DNA of 24,947 nt from Chara braunii (taxonomy: Eukaryota > Streptophyta > Charophyceae > Charales > Characeae), in the NCBI GenBank assembly GCA_003427395.1, contig BFEA01000523.1:339262-364208 (forward strand), written 5' to 3'. Every line of letters starts with the position of its first letter. Within the stretch, counting starts at the first letter, position 1. The notes under the pieces were generated by a model that saw only the letters and a list, made by a program, of their open reading frames with translations, had not been told where the DNA came from and searched no databases. Position numbers and translations under genes: made by a program. Below are positions 1-9,706 of this stretch, piece by piece.

Positions 1-642
1 AAAAAAAAAAAAAAAAAGGTGTACATATTGCAATAACCCATGCCATATGTCTCGTCGAACTGAGGGTCATCAGAAGGCCTACTTGGCCGCCCTCAACCCA
101 GGCCGAACCAGGGTAGGAAAGGCCCTTCACGAATTCAGGGTTTGGGCGTGTGACAGTTGACTTTGGTCAGTTGTTGGTCCACCCAACAGTCAAAGTCCAA
201 AGATAGCCCAGGTCGCAGGTCAACCACACACACTTGTTTGTACGCAGGTACCCAGACAGCATCAGGTCCAAGGGAGAAGTCTGCAACTGTACAATTCGGG
301 CCTTCAGCTGTGAGTCAATCTTGACGACTGAGGGGAAATGCATCGAGGCCCGACAACCTCGCTGACTACTCGCGCTAGGTATAGGGCCGCGACTCGGAGA
401 AAGTAGGGGACATTTTTCTTTCTAATTTTTGGACCACAGGGTTTACTCAGTACGAAGGACCAGTGTTGTAGCCGCGGCCTAAAAGGATGGCCGCGACACC
501 ATCAGGTTGAACCGCCCGATGAATGGGCGGCGGGGTAAGTGTTGCGGGACCAGGAGGCCGTCGTGTTGATGGCGGTACGACTGGCTTTGTGAAAGGGGGC
601 CGACGAGGCCTGCCTATGGCCATGGCTGGGCAGCCTGCTGGG

Positions 643-671
643 CTGCTACCCTTCATATAGAAGGGTAGCAG
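643..671. repeat. Perfect 12-bp inverted repeat, 5-nt loop
   Basis: CTGCTACCCTTC, loop ATATA, then GAAGGGTAGCAG: all 12 base pairs are perfect. No T-run follows on either strand, so it does not look like a simple terminator, and no coding frame is next to it. Its function is unknown. Confidence 0.8.
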
Positions 672-1693
672 GCTTAGCTTCCGTGAAAGGGGTTCGCCCA
701 GTAGGTTAGCATATCGAACTCTTACCGTGCAGATACCGAGATCGAAGCCGACAGGCCCTCCTGGGCGCACCTCCTTTTGGAGCAGCCCAGTCTTTTGGCA
801 CAGTCGTTTTCGGTCGTGCGATCGATAAGATCGCGCGGCTGAAAACAACCGTGTGGAGATTAGCATGGCCCCTGAGCGAGGATGACACGCATAAATCGAA
901 AAATGGTCCAAATTTTGTTTTTTTCTTGTTGTTCGATCCCAAGGGGATTCGAACTCGATCTGTATTTCACTAGTCCGGGGAGGGGAGGTAGCAGCAGTCG
1001 CTGGCATAAGCCAACGGTTGCAACGGAAAAAAAAAAAAAAAACGAAAACAAGGCAACAGTCTCGTGGGAACAAAAGGCAGAAGAACAGCCTGTTAAGGAT
1101 GTGTGAGAGCATTTTTAGCTCCCACTCTCGTCTGGCACGAATATTCGTGGCCACGAGATCTGAGATCTCATGACTCACGACACACACGTGGAGGAGGAAC
1201 TGTGGGAGTTGAGTGGAGAGGGAGAGAGAGAGAGAAATGGAAGGATGGGAGAGAGGAGGATCTACTCCTCCTGACCTCCCAGCTGCGTCGTTTGTTTTAC
1301 GGCACATAAATATTTTTTGTTACGGCGCAGCGTCTGTTTTTCTTAGTGAAGGTCTGCTACCATTGGTGTGTACGGCAACAGCAGCGTAACATGATGGCGG
1401 TTGAGGGCATGAGACGGTACAAAATCTGAGCGTGACAGGCAGTTTTATTTTTTTATGCGCCATATGAGATAAATGTTTTGTAGGTGGAACTACCCAACAC
1501 TTTCGGCAGTGGGACTGGATTACTTGGGACTGCCTGGGTTCAGTTAAGACTCACGTGGGACGCGGGCGGTCATTTGCGGCAGTCTCGACGCATGCGGTTT
1601 TGAGATTCGACACCGGTTTTATTTTTTTTTAAAAGTGTGGCAAAAACGGTTTTCGACTCAATAGTCATTCGACGAAGTGTTTGACGGCATGCG

Positions 1694-1750
1694 ACCATTT
1701 GGAACCGCGTGGGACCATCTGGGACCGTTTGGGACCAGTTGGGACTGACG
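1694..1750. repeat. 10-bp phased short repeat, CCRNNTGGGA
   Basis: About five consecutive 10-base units of the form CC-NNN-TGGGA sit in exact 10-base register (CCATTTGGAA, CCGCGTGGGA, CCATCTGGGA, CCGTTTGGGA, CCAGTTGGGA). Related TGGGAC words recur more loosely at 1509-1565 and near 1775. A 10-base period is close to one helical turn, which could place repeated sites on one face of the DNA. That last point is inference. Confidence 0.7.
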
Positions 1751-2134
1751 TGGTACCAGACTTCGTGTTTTTTTGGGACGCATGCGGCTCGCCGTCTTCA
1801 CGCTTGGGTTACTGCAGGTGAGGCGTGCGAGTGAGAGGTGGTTTGATCAGAATTTTCCTTGAGACTACAACTTTAGGCGGTACACACGGCTTGTTGGTTG
1901 GGTTTCTTGAGTGAGCCAGAGCGCTTCTTCGGCACCAGTTCACTCAAGGTCAGTGGACGACTCAGACTCCTTTCACACCTGTGTGCACCCACATATTGCT
2001 TGACCCTTTTGCTTTGAATGTTCAGGAGAAAAGGTTGAGTGGGGTTGTGGGCATCATGCATAAGTGAAAAGATGGGTCTGACGTGAGTAGTGGATTTTGC
2101 TTGTCTTCTTTTGATTGTGTTGTCTGCGTGGTGT

Positions 2135-2626
2135 TGTCGAGCGCATCGGTCCGGCACCGCACGTGGCAGCGCGGGACCCTCTCGGCCTCGTCACGCAGGA
2201 GTTGGACCAGCCTTGTCATGAACACATAAATGGAGCTTCCTTAGGCCGCTCCGGCCGAGTGCGCCAGCCATACCTCTCGCAAGCCCCTACGACAGGATAG
2301 GGCCTACGCGAGGCACAACCTACCTCCACCTTACGGGAGCTATCACCTCCCTTCGGTGGCCGTATCCCCGCCGAGCTACCAGTCCACAGTACGAAAGTTA
2401 CTCGGTTGCAATCGTAGAGGTGGACCAGCCGAGGGCGTTTCTCGTTCGCTGTAGCATAGGGGGTACGCGCGGTAATACGCCCATCGGACCCGCACGCGAA
2501 CCGACATCTTGGGGGGTTGAGGTCCCAAGCGCGGCTCGTCGTCGGTCGGTCACCACGCATACACCACTTTATGAACACAAAAGGGAGCACACACACACAT
2601 ACACACGAAACGACACAACACAAACA
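2135..2626 (-). mobile_element. Solo LTR, Ty3/Gypsy, same family as the LTR at 11401
   Basis: Read on the minus strand this block starts TGTTTGTGTTGTG and ends GCTCGACA, the canonical TG...CA form. It matches the LTR at 11401-12074 almost base for base along its length, in inverted orientation. No primer-binding site follows its 3' end on the minus strand and no clear polypurine tract precedes its 5' end, so it is best read as a solo LTR. The flanking pentamers (GGTGT on the left, ACGCG on the right in plus-strand reading) differ, so no target-site duplication is visible. Its edge lies only six bases from the start of direct-repeat copy A. A minus-strand open frame across it is only an LTR reading. 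Confidence 0.75.
2589..2606. repeat. (CA)n microsatellite inside the solo LTR
   Basis: An alternating CA run with one CATA interruption. The matching GT run is at about 11420-11440 in the other LTR copy, so it belongs to the LTR itself and is not a separate insertion. Confidence 0.8.
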
Positions 2627-2660
2627 ACGCGATAACGCTACCAACCCCTTAGTAGTCGTC

Positions 2661-3930
2661 CCATAACTTTCCGACGCGGAAATCGGATAGGCGTCACATG
2701 CGAGGCTTAGTATAAAAATCGCACGGACGCTGGGCTACTCATATCGACTCGCAATGCAAGCGTACGCAAGCGATCGCAATGATGACGTACTATGTAGTAC
2801 ACATACTCACGTGGCCCTCGTTAATCTCGAGGGTCGCGTTAGACACTCAAATGTTGGCTGACAAGCGCCTTGAGGGGTAATCTCTCGACGCCAGACAACC
2901 GCCATGTGAGGTTGAAGACCACACCCTCTTCTGCACCCTGTGCAGAGGGGTTGAGTAGACAGCTTTAGGCTGTCGTGGCGGTCGAACATCAAGGGGTTTG
3001 ACTTTGACGGCTGCCACGGACTATAACGTCCAACTAAGAAAACTCAAAAGAGGAATTTACTCCAACTCACATTGGTTTAGTGGCCTCCAAAAATGAAAGG
3101 GTTAGGCAGACTCAAACGACACGCGCGTGGAGGAGGCCCGAACCCAGACCCCTAGGCTACCCGATGTCCGAGGTAATGACGGTCCGTACACGGGCTCCCA
3201 TAGGTCGACTGGGACTAGTCCTTCACCCATGTGTCGCTTCGCGATACCAGGAATCCGAGTCTATTGGCAATATCGCGTTTTTGGTCTCGCCGCCTGACCC
3301 ATAACTCTTAGTGCAAAAATCGGTGAGTGCGGCGCACAAGGACTTAGTATAAGATCGTGCGGGCGCAGTACCCACACATACCAATTCACTATGCAGCTCT
3401 TCGTGAGTATATGTATTGACGGCTCATTATGTGGTGCCCATACCCAAGTGGCCTATTCTGAGCCATGGGGTTATCTCCGACGCTCGGGTGTTGGCTGAAG
3501 CGCGCGCTAAGGGGAGGTAACCCTTTAGCGGGCGCAAAAACGGTCTGAGGGCCTTTCCGTGTTCTGCACCCTGAGGTGTCCCAAAGGGTGCGGGGTAAGA
3601 CGGCCCCTAGGGCAGGTAGGAATTTGGAGCGGTGGTGAGTTGTCTGGCGCATCACCAGCGACACGCTAACCCTTCCGCCCGGAACTTTATCGTTCCACCA
3701 AGATAAATCGCAACTAGGAAAAGAAAACAAGTACTTTTAACGCTTTATCAAAGAAAAACCCTTTTAGTGTTAGGCTCGGGACCGGAGGTCGCCCTGGGCG
3801 AGGACCATTGCATTCCAAGCTCAGGACTAACGTCCGACCAAGAACTCTTCAAGAAAAGTAGCGGGGGGTCCTCCCCTCCCTTCTATTCACCCCAACCCTC
3901 GTTTGGGTCCTTACTACGCGGGCACTTCAG
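2661..3930. repeat. Diverged internal tandem duplication, period about 637 bp
   Basis: The words CCCATAACT, CTTAGTATAA, ATCG-CGGRCGC, ATCTC-CGACGC and TTCTGCACCCTG occur in the same order in 2661-3297 and again in 3298-3930, with many substitutions between. The same pair exists in copy B, so the duplication is older than the copy A/B split. Each half holds short hairpins, for example CCCTCG/CGAGGG near 2815-2835 and TCTGCAC/GTGCAGA near 2931-2947, and one TATA-like word (TATAAAAATC near 2711). Confidence 0.6.
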
Positions 3931-4243
3931 GCCACGCTAATACCCCACGTAGGTACACATACATACATACGTATATATATATATTAAGTGGACTAAATAT
4001 TTGACGATCACATCTCACAATCACCATGAGACTCCTCACAACCATATACATATGTGAGATCGCAGGCAGTCCGATTCAATAACTCGGGCCACAGTACATA
4101 CCTGCAATCACATCCAGGAGTCAAGCAAAAATTCACACACTACACGGGGTCAACTCCAACCAATCTTCATACTCATACTCCTTGCTTTAGCCATGCAAGC
4201 CCCAACCTCCATCCAACCAACCATAATTAAGTATTCAGTACTT
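3922..4243. other. 322-bp segment present only in copy A
   Basis: In copy B the sequence runs straight from GTCCTTAGTACGCGG into TGTTAAATGACC. In copy A the same two edges are separated by 322 bases, beginning with a CATA/TA microsatellite (about 3957-3985). I see no terminal inverted repeat and no clear target duplication, so an insertion in A and a deletion in B are both possible. No gene is present. Confidence 0.75.
3957..3985. repeat. CATA/TA microsatellite
   Basis: Three or four CATA units followed by a pure TA run, lying inside the segment unique to copy A. Confidence 0.85.
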
Positions 4244-4664
4244 TTGTTAAATGGCCATTCAATAGAAGTCCGGGTGAAACCCTTAACAAACAAGAAAATC
4301 ACCAGGGCTAAAGCCTTTTAGGTTGAGTATGGGGAGTGAGTAGGAACTGAGTCGTGGACCGACGAGTCAGCAACCAATCTGTTATCAACGATAACAGCAG
4401 ATGATCCTTAAGGGATCAGCTGAACCTAGTCCAAGTCCTGAATCAGATTGATCAAGCTGGCCTGTAACACAAGACAGGTCATCGCCCAACCTTAAACATG
4501 TAAGCCTGACGCGAAATATCTTCTATACGGTGGTCTCATCTAACCTTCTGGTAGCCAACTAGGTCTGAGCCTAGTCCTAAGTCAGGGCTCAAAGAAAAGG
4601 TAGGCCTTTGGCTGGGTTTTCCCTATAAAGAGTGGACTGCCAACTCTGCCACCTATCATAATAT

Positions 4665-5030
4665 AATCTAACTCCTCTAAACTAGGGAAATTTCGGCAGC
4701 GCTTCCCGTAGGAAAACTGCCTTTCTAGAATTTATATAAGTCTGAATATAAAAACAGGAATAGTCTTTAACTTTCTAAAGTCCAACTTTTGTCTAACTCC
4801 CTGAATTAGTAAAAATTTGGGCAGCACCCCCTTTAGAAAGGGAGACTTCCCAGATTTTTACTAAGCCATATATAATTCAGACAATTGAAGTTTTGAAAAG
4901 TCAGAGATTTGTCTAACTCCTTCGATTTGCAGAAATTTCGGCAGCGCTTCCCGTAGGAAAAGTGGCTTACCAAGATTTATACAAGCCCAAGTATGAGAAA
5001 AGACCTCAGACAAATGCAGAAATTGAACTA
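4665..5030. repeat. Three ~120-bp tandem units, each with nested hairpins
   Basis: Units begin with TCTAACTCC at about 4668, 4792 and 4912. Each then has AAATTTSGGCAGC, a short inner hairpin and a 3' half ending near TTTATAYAAG. Unit 2 is the clearest: TTAGTAAAAATTTGGG (4806-4821) pairs with CCCAGATTTTTACTAA (4849-4864) in 15 of 16 positions plus one T-G, and CCCTTT/AAAGGG (4829-4842) forms the inner stem. In unit 1 the inner stem is TTCC/GGAA inside GGCAG/CTGCC. The inner stem has changed on both sides while staying paired. The block is preserved in copy B at about 23037-23402. A 93-codon open frame over unit 3 has a stop in copy B and is not a gene. Confidence 0.75.
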
Positions 5031-5274
5031 AGTAAAAAAACTATCTCAGAAAATGCAGGAATTGAATTTAACTCCTACAGCTCTAGCACGTGGCGAGCCT
5101 TTACAGCAACTACCTATCAACTCAAACTCAGACTAGGTAGTGATGCCACTCAAGCACATGCAGGCCAAACCACAAAGGTAAGTACTCTCACCATCCCCAA
5201 GTTGGTTCGACAGATATTAGTTCATAGTCTTTCAATTATTTAACCCTTTACTCCCTGCTTACATAGGGCATTGG

Positions 5275-6098
5275 GATTGGTCATTCGTCTTAGAAACAAT
5301 GTCAACCCTTTGCCTTAGTTATACACGAACAGGTTGCACAACTACTTTTCTCTTCATTGAGCATATGACTAAGCCATTCATCTGAAAAATCACACTTAGT
5401 CGCCCTGAACTGTTTAAATAGCCAAGTTATATATACCTTTCTGCACCTTAGTCTTAAAAAAAAAGGGCGTAGGGCTGAGTCATTCGTCTTTGAAACAATG
5501 CTCAGCCTGCTCAGGTTACCTTCTGTTATAACTCTCGATTATACTCCTTTCGCTTGTGATATGCTATAGTTAGACCATTCATCTTAGAAACAATGTCTGA
5601 CTAGCCTTGTTCGTATATGAGTACATATATATATAACATTATAGAGAATCTTATTCCTCTGTTCTCATTATAGTCATGTGGCCTCAAACTTAGACTATTC
5701 ATCTTAGAAACAATGTCTAGTCCTTTGGCCTGAACCCCCCCTCAGAATAAAAAAGTCAAGGAGAGATGAGTCATTTGTCTTAAAAACAATGCTCAACTCT
5801 CCTTTGTTCAGCACAAAAAAAGCAGAGTACCCTGGGTCTAACCCAGAGATTGTTCAAAAACCACCCAAGCAAACAGCGACCAGACCATTCGTCTTAGAAA
5901 CAATGTCTGGCCCTCAAAAGTCAAACAATCAATACCTCTCAAAAATAAGTAGCCAGACCATTTATCTTAGAAACAATGTCTGACACAATTAAAAAAACAC
6001 AACAACCAAGTCATTCATCTTAGAAACAATGCTTGGTTCTTCCGAAAACATAACAAAACACAGCAGTCAAGCCATTCATCTTAGAAACAATGCCTGAC
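5275..6098 (+). repeat. Array of about ten hairpins, shared loop and variable stems
   Basis: Ten copies of a 20-base core, consensus CATTCRTCTTAGAAACAATG, start at about 5282, 5375, 5481, 5576, 5696, 5772, 5886, 5959, 6012 and 6073. Spacing varies from about 53 to 120 bases, so this is not a simple tandem repeat. In each, CATT pairs with AATG, one unpaired pyrimidine follows on the 5' side, and then unit-specific arms pair: GGCTGAG/CTCAGCC (unit 3), TAGTTAGA/TCTGACTA (unit 4, one G-T), GGAGAGATGAG/CTCAACTCTCC (unit 6, one mismatch), CCAGA/TCTGG (unit 7), AACCAAG/CTTGGTT (unit 9). Unit 2 is degenerate in copy A but better kept in copy B. The sequence between units is A/T-rich and shows no gene. 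I do not recognise the family. It is not a CRISPR: spacers are irregular and the arms vary with the repeat. Confidence 0.8.
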
Positions 6099-6370
6099 CC
6101 TATAAGACCCATTCAATACGCAAGCAAAACTGCCTTCCTCCCAATCTTCCCCCTGATGCAACCCCTTATGACAATCTGCCTTCAGACAAACAAGAAACTG
6201 AAACTGCCATTGCACAAACATTCCTTTAGTTAGTCTGATTTGTGTCCTGAAAGTCAATCCCAAAAAGTCAAAGTAGAGGTTGCACTCAGCGTAACCAGCC
6301 AATACATAGGGAGAGGTATAGATAAAGGATAGAATGGGTTTATAAAGGAAGCAATGGTTACCTCTGAGTT

Positions 6371-6487
6371 CCCTGCCTCCAGAACTCCTCCTGAGTTCCG
6401 GCAGGGCTCCCGCAATCGGTGGGGCAACCTCCCACAAAGGCCTTGGCACGGATTACGGGTTGCAATCCCGCCTGCCGCCCTCCTCTC
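6371..6487 (+). other. Cloverleaf-like fold with a competing upstream hairpin
   Basis: CGGCAGG at 6399-6405 can pair over 7 bp with CCTGCCG at 6481-6487, enclosing an arm CGGG-TTGCAAT-CCCG directly beside the closing strand, as in a tRNA acceptor plus T arm. The T-loop block resembles a pol III B box. The same GGCAGGG (6400-6406) can instead pair with CCCTGCC at 6371-6377, with an inner GAACTC/GAGTTC stem. Both options survive in copy B (24694-24800). The D and anticodon arms are not convincing, so this is not called as a tRNA gene. Confidence 0.4.
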
Positions 6488-6624
6488 CGAACCAATGGAC
6501 TTGACTGAGAGTAAGAAAGGTAGCAGGATAAACATTTAGTCTCTCAGATACATGAGGGGTGCACTCCGACTCGCATGAGAGGGCCTCGATGTCTTCAGCG
6601 CCTGAGGGCCCCGCAATGATGGCC

Positions 6625-9600
6625 AAGAGGACAGCTTGATCAGTTCCCAAAGTCCACTGACAGAGTCAGTCTCCCTGGCGGACCCCCAATTCGCAGCGGT
6701 AGTTCCCCCTCCGTATCGCCTACTCTATTTAAGCCTTCGTGGTAGCAGTCCCCCTTCCGGCCTAACCGTAGTCACTCACCAACAAGCAATCACACTCTGA
6801 GTGCTGCAGCAGTCTGTGGTAGGCCCAGTATCACNNCAACACAGTAAGCTGGTCAAAGTCTGTATGCGATCACGTAAGCACAACGGCAGCTCACATCGGC
6901 CAAATGATGTGGCACCCNGCAGCACGCAGCAGCCAAGTTGCATATGCANCCTTTGTCTGTGTCTGGTTAGCAGCAACGGTCACTGTCACCAACAACAGCA
7001 TCTAACGGTGGCCAATAGTAGCTGCAGCAATGCACCGCAACGGGGGTCAAATTGCTATAGCAACAGCCNACAGCAACCACNGTACGTGTACAGCGGCAGT
7101 NCATAGCGGTCAGCAGCAGGGGTGTATTGGGTTGTGGCCAGCAGCGGNAGTAGCAATCAACCAACTGTCAGTCGTCTACACAGTCACGACCANCAGGAGT
7201 GTTCAGCCCTCAACAGCAGCNGCAGATCGCAAGGCCAACCAACCGCAATAGCAGTTCATACTCAACCCAAAAAAAAGACAGCGAGAGATGTCCTNGCCCA
7301 GTCGTCGACNACAGCAGTAGCATGGCCCTCAGTAGCAGCATACAGTAGCGGTTTGCAGCNATAGTAACAGTNCACGCCGGGTTGTAGCCAGTGGAAGCCT
7401 CTCAGCCCCTCCCATCAATCGGCGGATCTGCACACTCTCCCCGTTTGCTCGCAGGGAGGCCTCCGACTAGCCTGCCGCAGGTANGCTTCTTGCATCTNGC
7501 TTGGCCATANGCCACCAGCCTACTTTCACGGAGTGCGCCTGCCAATAGGTGATCTCCACCCCGTGGCTGTGCTCCAGCTGTCTNCCCCGTTCCANCTTGT
7601 ACCCGACCTGCTGTGTGAATGTCAGTGAACCTCCCTTTTCAGTCCATCCACCCTCCCCTATACCTTATCTGAACAGCCGCCCAGCACACCGCTGAGCACT
7701 CGCAAAAAAANCAGAGTGCGCAGAGGATTGGTATTAACAAGGCCGCGCACACCCCAACTACTTCNGCANCAGGACTCAGCGTGCTTCAACAGCACAGCGC
7801 TGCTTCAGTAATCCCNNNAATCANTAACANGTACAANCGCCATTGCAAACAGAGACACAGTTGGAGCACCCTGCGGCTCGGCCAGCTGCNGAACCACACC
7901 AAATATCGCAGCCANACTGCCCAGCGTGGCACNGCTTATCGAACACACNGGGCTGGTAGTAGCCTTTCTCGNATCACTCCCANCCCCANACTGTTGCAGC
8001 CATCCTACCCTGTGGTCCCAATAACACTTCCCTCATGCTACACTNTCACTCCCCAACCTCAAGCTGCAGTCCTACCGCTCCAAGCAGTTGCCGTACTCAG
8101 AACCAGCNCGACAGCCTGCGGCAGCCAACAACGGNCTTCTTGAAGGAGGCNGCTGCAGCCCNGTTACTTCNTAGGCAGTATTCCGACAACAGGTAGGTCG
8201 CCNGGCCCCTGTGACTNGCTCTCCTGTTGCCCTCGATCGCCGGAACGAGNGGCTCACCGGTTAAACAGGTAAGACCTCCAGCCTGTGGCCTNCTTCACCC
8301 TTCTCTCGACCCGCCCTCCTAGTCTTCCTTTCCTCGAATCCCCCGGCCTTCTCTCTTTCTTAATCGNGTGCCTTCGCACCCACGCTCCNTATAGCAGATT
8401 ACAGNCGTTCCGACCTTTCCCCGGGCAACTTAGTCTCTTTTGCCCCGCTCAGTGCTGTTCACCATCTGTCAGGTTGCTCTAGGTGGGNTCCCTTCCAACC
8501 TTCTCGCANCAACTCATNAGTGNGTGGGCAATGCACTCACCCCCATCGCCCCGAGCCAGGTAAGTATCAAGCCCCCTAACTCACCTCACGCTGCTCTCAC
8601 CTCCAGAGCAAACANAGNGTAGCGAGTTTACTACCGGATCGTGGGAGCATGCACTACTACATGCNTACGCGTGAGGGCGAGANAGGGAGAGTTTCCCACC
8701 NGTAGGATAAGCACATCGGAATGAATCTGTCGNCGGGACATGGGCNGGCANACCCNTTCCTTCGTCNCTGCTCGGCTCGTACTTACGCCGAACGCCCCGA
8801 CTTTACAGGCCAAGACTGAATCCCCTNTATAGAGGAGACCAGGTACGTGTCCTCCCACTTTCCTCCCGTTTCACTCCCCNCNATTTCCTGTTGGCNCCTA
8901 GGCACACTCTTCTTCCTGCTGCACACGGTCGCACGCCGTCTCCCACCCTGGTCACGCTCGCTCCTACTTCTTCTTCCCGCNTATGNTCCTCCCTACCGCT
9001 ATTCCCTATCNTTACCCCGTACGCACCTGNCACGAGTTCNNGCCTCTGTTCACTTTGCTTCCTTCGACCCTTGGTTTACGTTGTCGTCACCGGTANTNCG
9101 CTTTCCGCACTTCGCCTNCNCCGGCCTCATACCCCAGCNCAGCCAACTTTCGTATTACCCCACCTCTATCAATCTATCGCNATAACTAATACTACCTACC
9201 NACTCGNCNGNAGCAAACGCCCGGGATCGCCTCTTCTCCTTCCCGTTTCTGCCCAGAATNGAGAGCGNCACGCCTCCTCACCCGCGCCCGACTCACTCCT
9301 CTGCCATCTCCTTCGTAGGGTGTACTTGGCCCAAGATTACGCCCAGGTGCATCACCCCTGCATCGGCATACCGTCAACACGCTGCGTGCCTCCATTCGCG
9401 CTCAGCAGAAGTGCGCTCGCCCAGCCGCGCTCGCACTTATTCGATTGGCCAGGTAGCAGGCCCCGCGGCCAGAACTCCAGCCCGGTCTCCCCTTTCGCGC
9501 TACAGCGCCCTGCCTTCACCCGATTACTCTCAGTTTCTCCCTTTGAGACAGCCAACGCAGCCGCAGCACCCAGTGATACTATGGGGTTTACAAGGAAGCC

Positions 9601-9660
9601 CCAGTTCCCTTACCGCCTTCAGTTTTATACTTACCCCGAAGAAGCGGGATTGTTACAAAC
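6625..9660. other. Low-quality C/T- and CAG-rich region, no gene supported
   Basis: Dozens of isolated N calls occur between about 6835 and 9265 and almost nowhere else. Composition shifts from CAG/CAA-rich (about 6790-7260) to C/T-rich (about 7400-9650). Open frames crossing it contain unknown residues and biased composition and match nothing I know. CAGGTA, often followed by AGT or CGT like a 5' splice site, recurs at about 7478, 8190, 8266, 8557, 8840 and 9450. It may be the continuation of the direct repeat or element-internal sequence, but copy B ends too early to tell. Confidence 0.45.
6726..6733 (+). promoter_or_regulatory. TATA-like box TATTTAAG
   Basis: CTCTATTTAAGCC sits about 100 bases past the part of copy A that can be compared with copy B, in otherwise C-rich sequence. 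If the long repeats are LTRs this would suit a U3 promoter. There is no direct evidence of transcription. Confidence 0.35.
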
Positions 9661-9661
9661 A

Positions 9662-9706
9662 CAAAAAAAAATAAAAAAATAAAAAATAATAATAATAATA
9701 AATAAC
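9662..9706. repeat. A-rich tail with AAT repeats
   Basis: Runs of A8-A9 followed by (AAT)n end the N-rich block. A tail like this is typical of non-LTR retrotransposons or polyadenylated retrocopies, but nothing upstream is recognisable as one. A similar A/AAT tract is at 21164-21190. Confidence 0.7.

Larger units (their letters stand above)
1..2134. other. Non-coding region, no gene recognised
   Basis: No frame here reads like a protein. The longest open frames, on the minus strand at 447-1307, are low-complexity (Ser/Leu and Phe runs) and come from GA and A runs. Visible structure is small: an A17 run at 1-17, an imperfect two-part hairpin at about 148-202 (outer GACTTTG/CAAAGTC, inner TGTTGG/CCAACA), a 7-bp GC hairpin near 474-496, a perfect 12-bp hairpin at 643-671, a near-palindrome GTTCGATCCC/GGGGATTCGAAC near 931-955, an A16 run at 1027-1042 and a GA run at 1216-1235. 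The origin is unknown. It may be decayed transposon sequence. Confidence 0.5.
2633..6624 (+). repeat. Long direct repeat, copy A (about 4.0 kb, LTR-like)
   Basis: From TAACGCTACC onward this block is collinear with 21332-24947 (copy B, starting TGACGCTAGC), with scattered differences that are mostly transitions. In the first 160 bases I count about ten, so roughly 94% identity. Copy A has 322 bases at 3922-4243 and about 54 bases near 5560-5613 that copy B lacks, and these account for almost all of the length difference. Copy B is cut by the window end, so the right boundary is unknown. Two same-orientation copies flanking about 14.7 kb could be LTRs of a very large element, two independent insertions of one family, or a segmental duplication. 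I cannot separate these here. Long open frames shared by both copies carry no recognisable domain. Confidence 0.85.

Noticed and set aside
447-1307. 286-residue minus-strand open frame
   Set aside because: Composition is driven by GA and A runs (Ser-Leu and Phe stretches), with no domain and no support from neighbours.
2216-2644. 142-residue minus-strand frame, with a similar frame at 11471-12001
   Set aside because: The similarity is explained by two copies of the same LTR. One frame runs through 231 N, and the reading is not protein-like.
4350-4435. Possible hammerhead ribozyme (CTGACGA-like core; clearer in copy B near 22731)
   Set aside because: Copy B has CTGACGA followed by a stem GTCGG/CCGAC, but the required GAAA after that stem is absent, and copy A has CCGACGA instead.
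4962-5243. 93-codon open frame in copy A
   Set aside because: Copy B has an in-frame TAA at the equivalent position, and the frame overlaps a structured repeat unit.
5275-6098. CRISPR array
   Set aside because: Unit spacing is irregular (53-120 bases), the arms vary with each repeat, there are no cas genes, and the setting is a eukaryotic retroelement.
6081-6539. Open frames on both strands that are also seen in copy B
   Set aside because: They are conserved only because the DNA is duplicated, they overlap each other, and they show no domain.
8891-9682. 263-residue frame
   Set aside because: It contains many unknown residues and Pro/Leu/Ser bias from C/T-rich DNA. N calls may hide stops.
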